Part shown: in pieces, positions 23,374-34,390 of the stretch
Layout: each line of letters opens with the position of its first letter
Position numbering within the stretch: position 1 is the first letter of the stretch
Source: Trichobilharzia regenti
Lineage: Eukaryota; Platyhelminthes; Trematoda; Strigeidida; Schistosomatidae
Length of the DNA: 64,000 nucleotides
Direction of reading: 5' to 3'
Assembly (NCBI GenBank): GCA_944472135.2
Contig: OX235265.1
Coordinates: 42,939,459-43,003,458 of the forward strand
Translations under genes and position numbers: made by a program
The notes under the pieces: generated by a model
The model's database searches: none
What the model saw: only the letters and a program-made list of their open reading frames with translations
Told to the model about the DNA's origin: nothing

Positions 23374-25179
23374 ATGCCTGGGTCAAAGAAGGGACAGAGC
23401 GTCTTGGATGCAAACAGGAAAGTAAGTCATGGTGACTTGTCTGTTAATTGTAACGATGTGTCTGATGTTAAGCATGATATGGTTGATGTTACTGATTCGC
23501 TGTTCAGGGATAATAGGAACATCAAACTCCCTAAATTTGAACCACGGTGTTTTGATGGAAACCCAGCTGATTATATACAATTTGTAAAGGAGTTTGAGAT
23601 CATGTTGAGTAGTTTTCTATTAAGTGATGAATTGAAGTTAATGTATTTGATGAGATATTGCACTGGAGATGCTGCAAGAGCCATACAGTGTTGTAAGTTT
23701 ATGAAGCCAAAAGAGGGCTACAATGAGGCTATGAGCATATTACGTCAAAGGTTTGGAAGACCTTCAATGATTGTAAGGAACGCATACGAAGCTGTCAAAG
23801 GTAACCGCAGTCAGCTTCGAGATGACTCCAAGGCACTTACTGAGTTTTTAGATAATCTTATGACTTATAAGAATACCTTGATTTCTATGAATTGCATGAG
23901 TGACCTCAACTCGAGTTTTATACTAGAAGTAATAGCAAGACGCCTACCTACTCGACTGCAAAGGAAGTGGGTGAAGATAAGCTCCCGTATGGAGGATGAG
24001 GGTATCGAGCCAAAGTTCGACGATATTCTGAAACTGGTAAAAGATAGTGTCAATCAATCTTTGAGCAAGTTTGCCATTATATTGAATCTCACCCCTAGAA
24101 TAGAGCAGTCTGAGAGTAAAATGCAATCACTGATGACGAAAGGGTCTCAGAGAGGTGGATATCGAGAAGGCTATATGGCGTCTAATAATGCATATAGACC
24201 TAGTGAGTGTAACAGATTTCGTAGTACATCCTCAACAGATAAGTTGCAAGATGCAAGACAAACACGGTTGTGTTGTACACGTTTGCAAGAGGTGCATAAA
24301 AGGGTGAGCTGTGAACCAGTGAGCAAGTTCAGTGATAAGCTAAATGTGAACTCCAGGCCTGACTCCGAATTGTGTGACGATAACGGTGCGGTCAAGGTGT
24401 CTGTAGTTGCGACTGGTAAGCCATTGTTGAATAGAGTGTCACAGAATAGAGTTGCTGCTTCAGAGTGCAGTTCTGACTCCATAAGTTTACAAGGTATTAC
24501 TAGTCAGAGTGATGATATAACAGCTTTTAGGATTTGGGAGGAGGAACCAAAATTGTCTACTTCTGTCATTGAAGAGTTTGAAATTAATGAAGTCGACCAG
24601 ATAGATGATGGTAAATTTAACATTTGTGATAATGATGATGATACTTCACAGTTTTCGTTGGTTGATCACGATGAGATGAGGGATATGCCTACTACTGCTA
24701 AATTGAACAAAGGTTCTGTACAACTACAACGTGAAGTAGAAATAAATGCAATTGCAGTTTCAGAAGGCATGCATACTAGTGAGACCGTCATCGTGAGTGA
24801 TCAGCATGTAGCCCACCTATCATCAGATGATAGTGCTAAACGCGAACTAAAAGTAAAAGACAGCAGTGGTGGTGGTCTTGCAGGTAGACAATTTCCTGAA
24901 AGCCGAACAACAACAGCTTCTGATCCACCGCTAAGCTCATCAACTGTTATCAATCAGTTGTCGTTTGCGTTGTCATCCACGATGAAACAGACGCCCATCA
25001 ACTCAAGTATCTTGTGCAATGACTTTGATAGTATTGGTGCATTTGAAAGGACGAAAGTCAATGGCCAGTTTAGTGAGGATCAGCCAGGTGTGTACGAGAG
25101 GGTAATTCTTAAACCGGCTTGTACGAATAAAAGCCTTTCAAGTTACTATTTGAATGTGATTATCTTTGGTGTAAATTAA
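23374..25179 (+). CDS. Bel/Pao-like gag protein, 601 codons, intact
   Basis: Longest intact gag in the window; it would form the capsid-like particle that packages element RNA in the cytoplasm. A short N-terminus MPGSKKGQSV is followed by a DUF1759-like Bel/Pao gag core at about residues 50-230: LPKFEPRCFDGNPADYIQF, YLMRYCTGDAARAIQCC, ILRQRFGRPSMI, ARRLPTRLQRKWV. Residues 300-313 (CCTRLQEVHKRVSC) have the spacing of a CX2CX4HX4C zinc knuckle, but the second Cys is Arg (R303). Residues 380-601 are acidic and Ser/Thr-rich and resemble no domain I know. No protease or pol follows. The start was chosen because the array copies share it and it follows the leader directly. Confidence 0.85.
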   Translation: MPGSKKGQSVLDANRKVSHGDLSVNCNDVSDVKHDMVDVTDSLFRDNRNIKLPKFEPRCFDGNPADYIQFVKEFEIMLSSFLLSDELKLMYLMRYCTGDAARAIQCCKFMKPKEGYNEAMSILRQRFGRPSMIVRNAYEAVKGNRSQLRDDSKALTEFLDNLMTYKNTLISMNCMSDLNSSFILEVIARRLPTRLQRKWVKISSRMEDEGIEPKFDDILKLVKDSVNQSLSKFAIILNLTPRIEQSESKMQSLMTKGSQRGGYREGYMASNNAYRPSECNRFRSTSSTDKLQDARQTRLCCTRLQEVHKRVSCEPVSKFSDKLNVNSRPDSELCDDNGAVKVSVVATGKPLLNRVSQNRVAASECSSDSISLQGITSQSDDITAFRIWEEEPKLSTSVIEEFEINEVDQIDDGKFNICDNDDDTSQFSLVDHDEMRDMPTTAKLNKGSVQLQREVEINAIAVSEGMHTSETVIVSDQHVAHLSSDDSAKRELKVKDSSGGGLAGRQFPESRTTTASDPPLSSSTVINQLSFALSSTMKQTPINSSILCNDFDSIGAFERTKVNGQFSEDQPGVYERVILKPACTNKSLSSYYLNVIIFGVN

Positions 25180-25353
25180 CCTGTAGCCAAGCTTGATCGG
25201 TCACATACGTCGTATGTTTGCTAGTCATCCACATTCCACGATACAATGAAATGGGCGTGTCACCGTTCAGATTTGAGGATATAGCTGATAGAAGGGAGTC
25301 AGCAAATGAACTCTGTGACGATTTTCCAACCTAGGGCGTCAACCTAAGATGGG

Positions 25354-25768
25354 TTGTAGGCGTACTGCTGTAAGTCCTACAATTCTTCAAAGGGTAGCGC
25401 ATCAACAAGCAGCCCAACGTGCTTGGTGTGTGATTTTGTACATATGTTCATGTTGCATATGCTGGATTGATATCATCTTTCATCTGTCTGTTGATAATTT
25501 TTGTTTGTGTACGGACGTCTTCCACTTGTGTTATCAACCTGAGAAGGAATGTAGGCGTACTGCTGTAAGTCCTACAGTTCTTCAAGGGTAGTTCATCAAG
25601 GCAGAAACCACAACATTTGATGTCTTGATTGTACATATGTTTGTGTTAAATAATTGAGTGGGTTTCAAATAATGTAATTGTTCGTTAATCTCGTTTGTGT
25701 CCCGACATTCTTCAACCTACAATCGTCAACCTGAGAAGGGTTGCAGGCGTACTGATGTAAGTCCTGCG
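25354..25768 (+). repeat. Hairpin triplet, third copy
   Basis: Hairpins at 25354-25382, 25550-25576 and 25742-25768, identical in layout to 4964-5378 at an offset of 20390 bp. Confidence 0.7.
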
Positions 25769-26473
25769 ATTCTTCACAGGAATTCCATCAAGACATGATC
25801 TGCGAGGTTATGTGTACTGTTTGTATATACGTGTGGTGTGTCATATCAATTGGTGATTTTGGATTCATTGTGTTTACTCGTTGTTTTCGTACCTTGTTGT
25901 TATTGCATAATTTTGTTAAAATTTTCGTTGTGCTTACTTCTGAAGTTGATTCTAGTCTTCTGCATTCGTGAGTGAATTGATTGATGTTAAAGACAGCAGA
26001 TGGGTCGTATACGCCGGGGAGGCTATTGCTGAGAATGATATGCATACGGAGATAATTGTTAGCTGCGGTCCCACACACCGGCGAGAAAGAGTGTAAACGA
26101 CTGAGGCTCGCATACGTCACCGTTACTAGAACTGAGGCAGAATGAGTGACAAGCGATTGCAGTGGTAATTGGTAGTGAGCAGATAAGAGGATGTTCGAAG
26201 AGTATCATGAGGTGCTGCTATGGTCACGTTTCATTCTGCAGGAGTCATTCTAGCAAGTGGCGATTTTGTTGAATGAGAATGCGTTCAACTGTAAGGCGCA
26301 GTTCGTCATCGATGTGTGAGATTGTGCTGTGAGTATGCCTGTGGTGTGTTGGCTTTTCTGTTTGTTTTCCATTTCAGCTTTGTCCGTGTGACCGAGGTTC
26401 TCGCAATGGCATCCAAGTCAACGTGTATTGGTCGTGATGGAAAAAAGGATTAGATCCGCTTTTTGCCGGGGAG

Positions 26474-26675
26474 TGTCAATGTAGTTGAAGATTGAACGAT
26501 CAATTCACGGTTGTCTGCTCAAACCCAACTTCCCCAATTTTCGCGGAGGCATCGATCAGCAGGTCATCGTCTTATCGGTCGCTGTTCAGAAAGAAGTCAG
26601 GAGAAAACCGTCAGAAGTAATATTGTGATTTGTTATTGTAATATTTGTTCACAGACCATAGTGTTCATATGATGG
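26474..26675 (+). repeat. First piece of the split 3' LTR (plus-strand element)
   Basis: 202 bp following the ccggggag polypurine tract. It ends in gatgg (26671-26675), the left target duplication of the array insertion. The rest of the LTR is at 40553-40705. Confidence 0.82.
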
Positions 26676-26880
26676 TATAAATCACGTCTCAAAAACCGTT
26701 AATGCCCAGCTCTCGCTGCGCTCGGGCCCACGCTGTTCCTTGAAGATTTCAGAAATTCTTAGTTATAGCGGACGAAAAAACCAAAACACCGATCTGCCGC
26801 TTGAGATTTCTTTATTGTTACACCAACATATAAAAATTATAACTGAACTAAGGTCTGTAAACAAATATTACAATAATAAA

Positions 26881-28032
26881 TCATAAGATTACTTCACTCT
26901 GACTAGTAATACCTTGTAAACTTGTGGAGTCAGAACTGCACTCTGAAGCAGCAACTCTATTCTGTGACACTCTATTCAACAATGGCTTACCAGTCGCAAC
27001 TACAGACACCTTGACCGCACCGTTATCGTCACACAATTCGGAGTCAGGCCTGGAGTTCACATTTAGCTTATCACTGAACTTGCTCACTGGTTCACAGCTC
27101 ACCCTTTTATGCACCTCTTGCAAACGTGTACAACACAACCGTGTTTGTCTTGCATCTTGCAACTTATCTGTTGAGGATGTACTACGAAATCTGTTACACT
27201 CACTAGGTCTATATGCATTATTAGACGCCATATAGCCTTCTCGATATCCACCTCTCTGAGACCCTTTCGTCATCAGTGATTGCATTTTACTCTCAGACTG
27301 CTCTATTCTAGGGGTGAGATTCAATATAATGGCAAACTTGCTCAAAGATTGATTGACACTATCTTTTACCAGTTTCAGAATATCGTCGAACATTGGCTCG
27401 ATACCCTCATCCTCCATACGGGAGCTTATCTTCACCCACTTCCTTTGCAGTCGAGTAGGTAGGCGTCTTGCTATTACTTCTAGTATAAAACTCGAGTTGA
27501 GGTCACTCATGCAATTCATAGAAATCAAGGTATTCTTATAAGTCATAAGATTATCTAAAAACTCAGTAAGTGCCTTGGAGTCATCTCGAAGCTGACTGCG
27601 GTTACCTTTGACAGCTTCGTATGCGTTCCTTACAATCATTGAAGGTCTTCCAAACCTTTGACGTAATATGCTCATAGCCTCATTGTAGCCCTCTTTTGGC
27701 TTCATAAACTTACAACACTGTATGGCTCTTGCAGCATCTCCAGTGCAATATCTCATCAAATACATTAACTTCAATTCATCACTTAATAGAAAACTACTCA
27801 ACATGATCTCAAACTCCTTTACAAATTGTATATAATCAGCTGGGTTTCCATCGAAACACCGTGGTTCAAATTTAGGGAGTTTGATGTTCCTATTATCCCT
27901 GAACAGCGAGTCAGTAACATCAACCATATCATGCTTAACATCAGACACATCGTTACAATTAACAGACAAGTCACCATGACTTACTTTCCTGTTTGCATCC
28001 AAGACGCTCTGTCCCTTCTTTGACCCAGGCAT
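26881..28032 (-). CDS. Truncated gag, array unit 1
   Basis: 383 codons. Residues 1-379 match the intact gag at 23374; the final EVIL and the stop are encoded by mid-LTR sequence fused to gag. Contains the gag core (50-230) and the degenerate knuckle C300/R303/H308/C313; lacks the acidic C-terminal 220 residues. Unit-specific change K214M in the EPKFDD motif. Farthest from the full LTR, so the oldest end of the array if it grew by LTR exchange. Confidence 0.8.
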   Translation of the reverse strand: MPGSKKGQSVLDANRKVSHGDLSVNCNDVSDVKHDMVDVTDSLFRDNRNIKLPKFEPRCFDGNPADYIQFVKEFEIMLSSFLLSDELKLMYLMRYCTGDAARAIQCCKFMKPKEGYNEAMSILRQRFGRPSMIVRNAYEAVKGNRSQLRDDSKALTEFLDNLMTYKNTLISMNCMSDLNSSFILEVIARRLPTRLQRKWVKISSRMEDEGIEPMFDDILKLVKDSVNQSLSKFAIILNLTPRIEQSESKMQSLMTKGSQRGGYREGYMASNNAYRPSECNRFRSTSSTDKLQDARQTRLCCTRLQEVHKRVSCEPVSKFSDKLNVNSRPDSELCDDNGAVKVSVVATGKPLLNRVSQNRVAASECSSDSTSLQGITSQSEVIL

Positions 28033-28382
28033 TGTTGAACTTGACTCAATTCCAAAACAGTTCCAGATATTGCTTGTTCAAAGAGGACTTGACCGGTACC
28101 AGGAAAGATGAACGGAAACTGTCCAAACTTTCGCCAACTCTCGGAATCCGCCAGAATCTGTTTCAACTGTCAGAAACTGTCAGTCACGTCTCATAAACCG
28201 TTAATGCCCAGCTCTCGCTACGCTCGGGCCCACGCTGTTCCTTGAAGATTTCAGAAATTCTTAGTTATAGCGGACGAAAAAACCAAAACACCGATCTGCC
28301 GCTTGAGATTTCTTTATTGTTACACCAACATATAAAAATTATAACTGAACTAAGGTCTGTAAACAAATATTACAATAATAAA

Positions 28383-29534
28383 TCATAAGATTACTTCACT
28401 CTGACTAGTAATACCTTGTAAACTTGTGGAGTCAGAACTGCACTCTGAAGCAGCAACTCTATTCTGTGACACTCTATTCAACAATGGCTTACCAGTCGCA
28501 ACTACAGACACCTTGACCGCACCGTTATCGTCACACAATTCGGAGTCAGGCCTGGAGTTCACATTTAGCTTATCACTGAACTTGCTCACTGGTTCACAGC
28601 TCACCCTTTTATGCACCTCTTGCAAACGTGTACAACACAACCGTGTTTGTCTTGCATCTTGCAACTTATCTGTTGAGGATGTACTACGAAATCTGTTACA
28701 CTCACTAGGTCTATATGCATTATTAGACGCCATATAGCCTTCTCGATATCCACCTCTCTGAGACCCTTTCGTCATCAGTGATTGCATTTTACTCTCAGAC
28801 TGCTCTATTCTAGGGGTGAGATTCAATATAATGGCAAACTTGCTCAAAGATTGATTGACACTATCTTTTACCAGTTTCAGAATATCGTCGAACTTTGGCT
28901 CGATACCCTCATCCTCCATACGGGAGCTTATCTTCACCCACTTCCTTTGCAGTCGAGTAGGTAGGCGTCTTGCTATTACTTCTAGTATAAAACTCGAGTT
29001 GAGGTCACTCATGCAATTCATAGAAATCAAGGTATTCTTATAAGTCATAAGATTATCTAAAAACTCAGTAAGTGCCTTGGAGTCATCTCGAAGCTGACTG
29101 CGGTTACCTTTGACAGCTTCGTATGCGTTCCTTACAATCATTGAAGGTCTTCCAAACCTTTGACGTAATATGCTCATAGCCTCATTGTAGCCCTCTTTTG
29201 GCTTCATAAACTTACAACACTGTATGGCTCTTGCAGCATCTCCAGTGCAATATCTCATCAAATACATTAACTTCAATTCATCACTTAATAGAAAACTACT
29301 CAACATGATCTCAAACTCCTTTACAAATTGTATATAATCAGCTGGGTTTCCATCAAAACACCGTGGTTCAAATTTAGGGAGTTTGATGTTCCTATTATCC
29401 CTGAACAGCGAATCAGTAACATCAACCATATCATGCTTAACATCAGACACATCGTTACAATTAACAGACAAGTCACCATGACTTACTTTCCTGTTTGCAT
29501 CCAAGACGCTCTGTCCCTTCTTTGACCCAGGCAT
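28383..29534 (-). CDS. Truncated gag, array unit 2
   Basis: 383 codons, same architecture and LTR-encoded tail as unit 1, with the family lysine at 214. Carries the silent Asp-61 codon variant (ccatcaaaac on the plus strand) also found in units 3, 5 and 6. Confidence 0.8.
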   Translation of the reverse strand: MPGSKKGQSVLDANRKVSHGDLSVNCNDVSDVKHDMVDVTDSLFRDNRNIKLPKFEPRCFDGNPADYIQFVKEFEIMLSSFLLSDELKLMYLMRYCTGDAARAIQCCKFMKPKEGYNEAMSILRQRFGRPSMIVRNAYEAVKGNRSQLRDDSKALTEFLDNLMTYKNTLISMNCMSDLNSSFILEVIARRLPTRLQRKWVKISSRMEDEGIEPKFDDILKLVKDSVNQSLSKFAIILNLTPRIEQSESKMQSLMTKGSQRGGYREGYMASNNAYRPSECNRFRSTSSTDKLQDARQTRLCCTRLQEVHKRVSCEPVSKFSDKLNVNSRPDSELCDDNGAVKVSVVATGKPLLNRVSQNRVAASECSSDSTSLQGITSQSEVIL

Positions 29535-29884
29535 TGTTGAACTTGACTCAATTCCAAAACAGTTCCAGATATTGCTTGTTCAAAGAGGACTTGACCGGTA
29601 CCAGGAAAGATGAACGGAAACTGTCCAAACTTTCGCCAACTCTCGGAATCCGCCAGAATCTGTTTCAACTGTCAGAAACTGTCAGTCACGTCTCATAAAC
29701 CGTTAATGCCCAGCTCTCGCTATGCTCGGGCCCACGCTGTTCCTTGAAGATTTCAGAAATTCTTAGTTATAGCGGACGAAAAAACCAAAACACCGATCTG
29801 CCGCTTGAGATTTCTTTATTGTTACACCAACATATAAAAATTATAACTGAACTAAGGTCTGTAAACAAATATTACAATAATAAA

Positions 29885-31036
29885 TCATAAGATTACTTCA
29901 CTCTGACTAGTAATACCTTGTAAACTTGTGGAGTCAGAACTGCACTCTGAAGCAGCAACTCTATTCTGTGACACTCTATTCAACAATGGCTTACCAGTCG
30001 CAACTACAGACACCTTGACCGCACCGTTATCGTCACACAATTCGGAGTCAGGCCTGGAGTTCACATTTAGCTTATCACTGAACTTGCTCACTGGTTCACA
30101 GCTCACCCTTTTATGCACCTCTTGCAAACGTGTACAACACAACCGTGTTTGTCTTGCATCTTGCAACTTATCTGTTGAGGATGTACTACGAAATCTGTTA
30201 CACTCACTAGGTCTATATGCATTATTAGACGCCATATAGCCTTCTCGATATCCACCTCTCTGAGACCCTTTCGTCATCAGTGATTGCATTTTACTCTCAG
30301 ACTGCTCTATTCTAGGGGTGAGATTCAATATAATGGCAAACTTGCTCAAAGATTGATTGACACTATCTTTTACCAGTTTCAGAATATCGTCGAACTTTGG
30401 CTCGATACCCTCATCCTCCATACGGGAGCTTATCTTCACCCACTTCCTTTGCAGTCGAGTAGGTAGGCGTCTTGCTATTACTTCTAGTATAAAACTCGAG
30501 TTGAGGTCACTCATGCAATTCATAGAAATCAAGGTATTCTTATAAGTCATAAGATTATCTAAAAACTCAGTAAGTGCCTTGGAGTCATCTCGAAGCTGAC
30601 TGCGGTTACCTTTGACAGCTTCGTATGCGTTCCTTACAATCATTGAAGGTCTTCCAAACCTTTGACGTAATATGCTCATAGCCTCATTGTAGCCCTCTTT
30701 TGGCTTCATAAACTTACAACACTGTATGGCTCTTGCAGCATCTCCAGTGCAATATCTCATCAAATACATTAACTTCAATTCATCACTTAATAGAAAACTA
30801 CTCAACATGATCTCAAACTCCTTTACAAATTGTATATAATCAGCTGGGTTTCCATCAAAACACCGTGGTTCAAATTTAGGGAGTTTGATGTTCCTATTAT
30901 CCCTGAACAGCGAATCAGTAACATCAACCATATCATGCTTAACATCAGACACATCGTTACAATTAACAGACAAGTCACCATGACTTACTTTCCTGTTTGC
31001 ATCCAAGACGCTCTGTCCCTTCTTTGACCCAGGCAT
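29885..31036 (-). CDS. Truncated gag, array unit 3
   Basis: 383 codons, protein identical to unit 2. Shares with unit 2 the silent variant near codon 61 and a following LTR variant (gctatgctc for gctacgctc), suggesting that these two neighbours were copied from each other. Confidence 0.8.
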   Translation of the reverse strand: MPGSKKGQSVLDANRKVSHGDLSVNCNDVSDVKHDMVDVTDSLFRDNRNIKLPKFEPRCFDGNPADYIQFVKEFEIMLSSFLLSDELKLMYLMRYCTGDAARAIQCCKFMKPKEGYNEAMSILRQRFGRPSMIVRNAYEAVKGNRSQLRDDSKALTEFLDNLMTYKNTLISMNCMSDLNSSFILEVIARRLPTRLQRKWVKISSRMEDEGIEPKFDDILKLVKDSVNQSLSKFAIILNLTPRIEQSESKMQSLMTKGSQRGGYREGYMASNNAYRPSECNRFRSTSSTDKLQDARQTRLCCTRLQEVHKRVSCEPVSKFSDKLNVNSRPDSELCDDNGAVKVSVVATGKPLLNRVSQNRVAASECSSDSTSLQGITSQSEVIL

Positions 31037-31386
31037 TGTTGAACTTGACTCAATTCCAAAACAGTTCCAGATATTGCTTGTTCAAAGAGGACTTGACCGG
31101 TACCAGGAAAGATGAACGGAAACTGTCCAAACTTTCGCCAACTCTCGGAATCCGCCAGAATCTGTTTCAACTGTCAGAAACTGTCAGTCACGTCTCATAA
31201 ACCGTTAATGCCCAGCTCTCGCTATGCTCGGGCCCACGCTGTTCCTTGAAGATTTCAGAAATTCTTAGTTATAGCGGACGAAAAAACCAAAACACCGATC
31301 TGCCGCTTGAGATTTCTTTATTGTTACACCAACATATAAAAATTATAACTGAACTAAGGTCTGTAAACAAATATTACAATAATAAA

Positions 31387-32538
31387 TCATAAGATTACTT
31401 CACTCTGACTAGTAATACCTTGTAAACTTGTGGAGTCAGAACTGCACTCTGAAGCAGCAACTCTATTCTGTGACACTCTATTCAACAATGGCTTACCAGT
31501 CGCAACTACAGACACCTTGACCGCACCGTTATCGTCACACAATTCGGAGTCAGGCCTGGAGTTCACATTTAGCTTATCACTGAACTTGCTCACTGGTTCA
31601 CAGCTCACCCTTTTATGCACCTCTTGCAAACGTGTACAACACAACCGTGTTTGTCTTGCATCTTGCAACTTATCTGTTGAGGATGTACTACGAAATCTGT
31701 TACACTCACTAGGTCTATATGCATTATTAGACGCCATATAGCCTTCTCGATATCCACCTCTCTGAGACCCTTTCGTCATCAGTGATTGCATTTTACTCTC
31801 AGACTGCTCTATTCTAGGGGTGAGATTCAATATAATGGCAAACTTGCTCAAAGATTGATTGACACTATCTTTTACCAGTTTCAGAATATCGTCGAACTTT
31901 GGCTCGATACCCTCATCCTCCATACGGGAGCTTATCTTCACCCACTTCCTTTGCAGTCGAGTAGGTAGGCGTCTTGCTATTACTTCTAGTATAAAACTCG
32001 AGTTGAGGTCACTCATGCAATTCATAGAAATCAAGGTATTCTTATAAGTCATAAGATTATCTAAAAACTCAGTAAGTGCCTTGGAGTCATCTCGAAGCTG
32101 ACTGCGGTTACCTTTGACAGCTTCGTATGCGTTCCTTACAATCATTGAAGGTCTTCCAAACCTTTGACGTAATATGCTCATAGCCTCATTGTAGCCCTCT
32201 TTTGGCTTCATAAACTTACAACACTGTATGGCTCTTGCAGCATCTCCAGTGCAATATCTCATCAAATACATTAACTTCAATTCATCACTTAATAGAAAAC
32301 TACTCAACATGATCTCAAACTCCTTTACAAATTGTATATAATCAGCTGGGTTTCCATCGAAACACCGTGGTTCAAATTTAGGGAGTTTGATGTTCCTATT
32401 ATCCCTGAACAGCGAATCAGTAACATCAACCATATCATGCTTAACATCAGACACATCGTTACAATTAACAGACAAGTCACCATGACTTACTTTCCTGTTT
32501 GCATCCAAGACGCTCTGTCCCTTCTTTGACCCAGGCAT
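31387..32538 (-). CDS. Truncated gag, array unit 4
   Basis: 383 codons, protein identical to unit 2. Carries the ccatcgaaac form at codon 61. Confidence 0.8.
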   Translation of the reverse strand: MPGSKKGQSVLDANRKVSHGDLSVNCNDVSDVKHDMVDVTDSLFRDNRNIKLPKFEPRCFDGNPADYIQFVKEFEIMLSSFLLSDELKLMYLMRYCTGDAARAIQCCKFMKPKEGYNEAMSILRQRFGRPSMIVRNAYEAVKGNRSQLRDDSKALTEFLDNLMTYKNTLISMNCMSDLNSSFILEVIARRLPTRLQRKWVKISSRMEDEGIEPKFDDILKLVKDSVNQSLSKFAIILNLTPRIEQSESKMQSLMTKGSQRGGYREGYMASNNAYRPSECNRFRSTSSTDKLQDARQTRLCCTRLQEVHKRVSCEPVSKFSDKLNVNSRPDSELCDDNGAVKVSVVATGKPLLNRVSQNRVAASECSSDSTSLQGITSQSEVIL

Positions 32539-32888
32539 TGTTGAACTTGACTCAATTCCAAAACAGTTCCAGATATTGCTTGTTCAAAGAGGACTTGACC
32601 GGTACCAGGAAAGATGAACGGAAACTGTCCAAACTTTCGCCAACTCTCGGAATCCGCCAGAATCTGTTTCAACTGTCAGAAACTGTCAGTCACGTCTCAT
32701 AAACCGTTAATGCCCAGCTCTCGCTACGCTCGGGCCCACGCTGTTCCTTGAAGATTTCAGAAATTCTTAGTTATAGCGGACGAAAAAACCAAAACACCGA
32801 TCTGCCGCTTGAGATTTCTTTATTGTTACACCAACATATAAAAATTATAACTGAACTAAGGTCTGTAAACAAATATTACAATAATAAA

Positions 32889-34040
32889 TCATAAGATTAC
32901 TTCACTCTGACTAGTAATACCTTGTAAACTTGTGGAGTCAGAACTGCACTCTGAAGCAGCAACTCTATTCTGTGACACTCTATTCAACAATGGCTTACCA
33001 GTCGCAACTACAGACACCTTGACCGCACCGTTATCGTCACACAATTCGGAGTCAGGCCTGGAGTTCACATTTAGCTTATCACTGAACTTGCTCACTGGTT
33101 CACAGCTCACCCTTTTATGCACCTCTTGCAAACGTGTACAACACAACCGTGTTTGTCTTGCATCTTGCAACTTATCTGTTGAGGATGTACTACGAAATCT
33201 GTTACACTCACTAGGTCTATATGCATTATTAGACGCCATATAGCCTTCTCGATATCCACCTCTCTGAGACCCTTTCGTCATCAGTGATTGCATTTTACTC
33301 TCAGACTGCTCTATTCTAGGGGTGAGATTCAATATAATGGCAAACTTGCTCAAAGATTGATTGACACTATCTTTTACCAGTTTCAGAATATCGTCGAACT
33401 TTGGCTCGATACCCTCATCCTCCATACGGGAGCTTATCTTCACCCACTTCCTTTGCAGTCGAGTAGGTAGGCGTCTTGCTATTACTTCTAGTATAAAACT
33501 CGAGTTGAGGTCACTCATGCAATTCATAGAAATCAAGGTATTCTTATAAGTCATAAGATTATCTAAAAACTCAGTAAGTGCCTTGGAGTCATCTCGAAGC
33601 TGACTGCGGTTACCTTTGACAGCTTCGTATGCGTTCCTTACAATCATTGAAGGTCTTCCAAACCTTTGACGTAATATGCTCATAGCCTCATTGTAGCCCT
33701 CTTTTGGCTTCATAAACTTACAACACTGTATGGCTCTTGCAGCATCTCCAGTGCAATATCTCATCAAATACATTAACTTCAATTCATCACTTAATAGAAA
33801 ACTACTCAACATGATCTCAAACTCCTTTACAAATTGTATATAATCAGCTGGGTTTCCATCAAAACACCGTGGTTCAAATTTAGGGAGTTTGATGTTCCTA
33901 TTATCCCTGAACAGCGAATCAGTAACATCAACCATATCATGCTTAACATCAGACACATCGTTACAATTAACAGACAAGTCACCATGACTTACTTTCCTGT
34001 TTGCATCCAAGACGCTCTGTCCCTTCTTTGACCCAGGCAT
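32889..34040 (-). CDS. Truncated gag, array unit 5
   Basis: 383 codons, protein identical to unit 2. Carries the ccatcaaaac form at codon 61. Confidence 0.8.
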   Translation of the reverse strand: MPGSKKGQSVLDANRKVSHGDLSVNCNDVSDVKHDMVDVTDSLFRDNRNIKLPKFEPRCFDGNPADYIQFVKEFEIMLSSFLLSDELKLMYLMRYCTGDAARAIQCCKFMKPKEGYNEAMSILRQRFGRPSMIVRNAYEAVKGNRSQLRDDSKALTEFLDNLMTYKNTLISMNCMSDLNSSFILEVIARRLPTRLQRKWVKISSRMEDEGIEPKFDDILKLVKDSVNQSLSKFAIILNLTPRIEQSESKMQSLMTKGSQRGGYREGYMASNNAYRPSECNRFRSTSSTDKLQDARQTRLCCTRLQEVHKRVSCEPVSKFSDKLNVNSRPDSELCDDNGAVKVSVVATGKPLLNRVSQNRVAASECSSDSTSLQGITSQSEVIL

Positions 34041-34390
34041 TGTTGAACTTGACTCAATTCCAAAACAGTTCCAGATATTGCTTGTTCAAAGAGGACTTGA
34101 CCGGTACCAGGAAAGATGAACGGAAACTGTCCAAACTTTCGCCAACTCTCGGAATCCGCCAGAATCTGTTTCAACTGTCAGAAACTGTCAGTCACGTCTC
34201 ATAAACCGTTAATGCCCAGCTCTCGCTACGCTCGGGCCCACGCTGTTCCTTGAAGATTTCAGAAATTCTTAGTTATAGCGGACGAAAAAACCAAAACACC
34301 GATCTGCCGCTTGAGATTTCTTTATTGTTACACCAACATATAAAAATTATAACTGAACTAAGGTCTGTAAACAAATATTACAATAATAAA

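Noticed and set aside
26924..27235. 103-codon ORF opposite each array gag, repeated nine times
   Set aside because: Antisense shadow of the gag frame; no domain, and conservation follows only from the DNA repeat.
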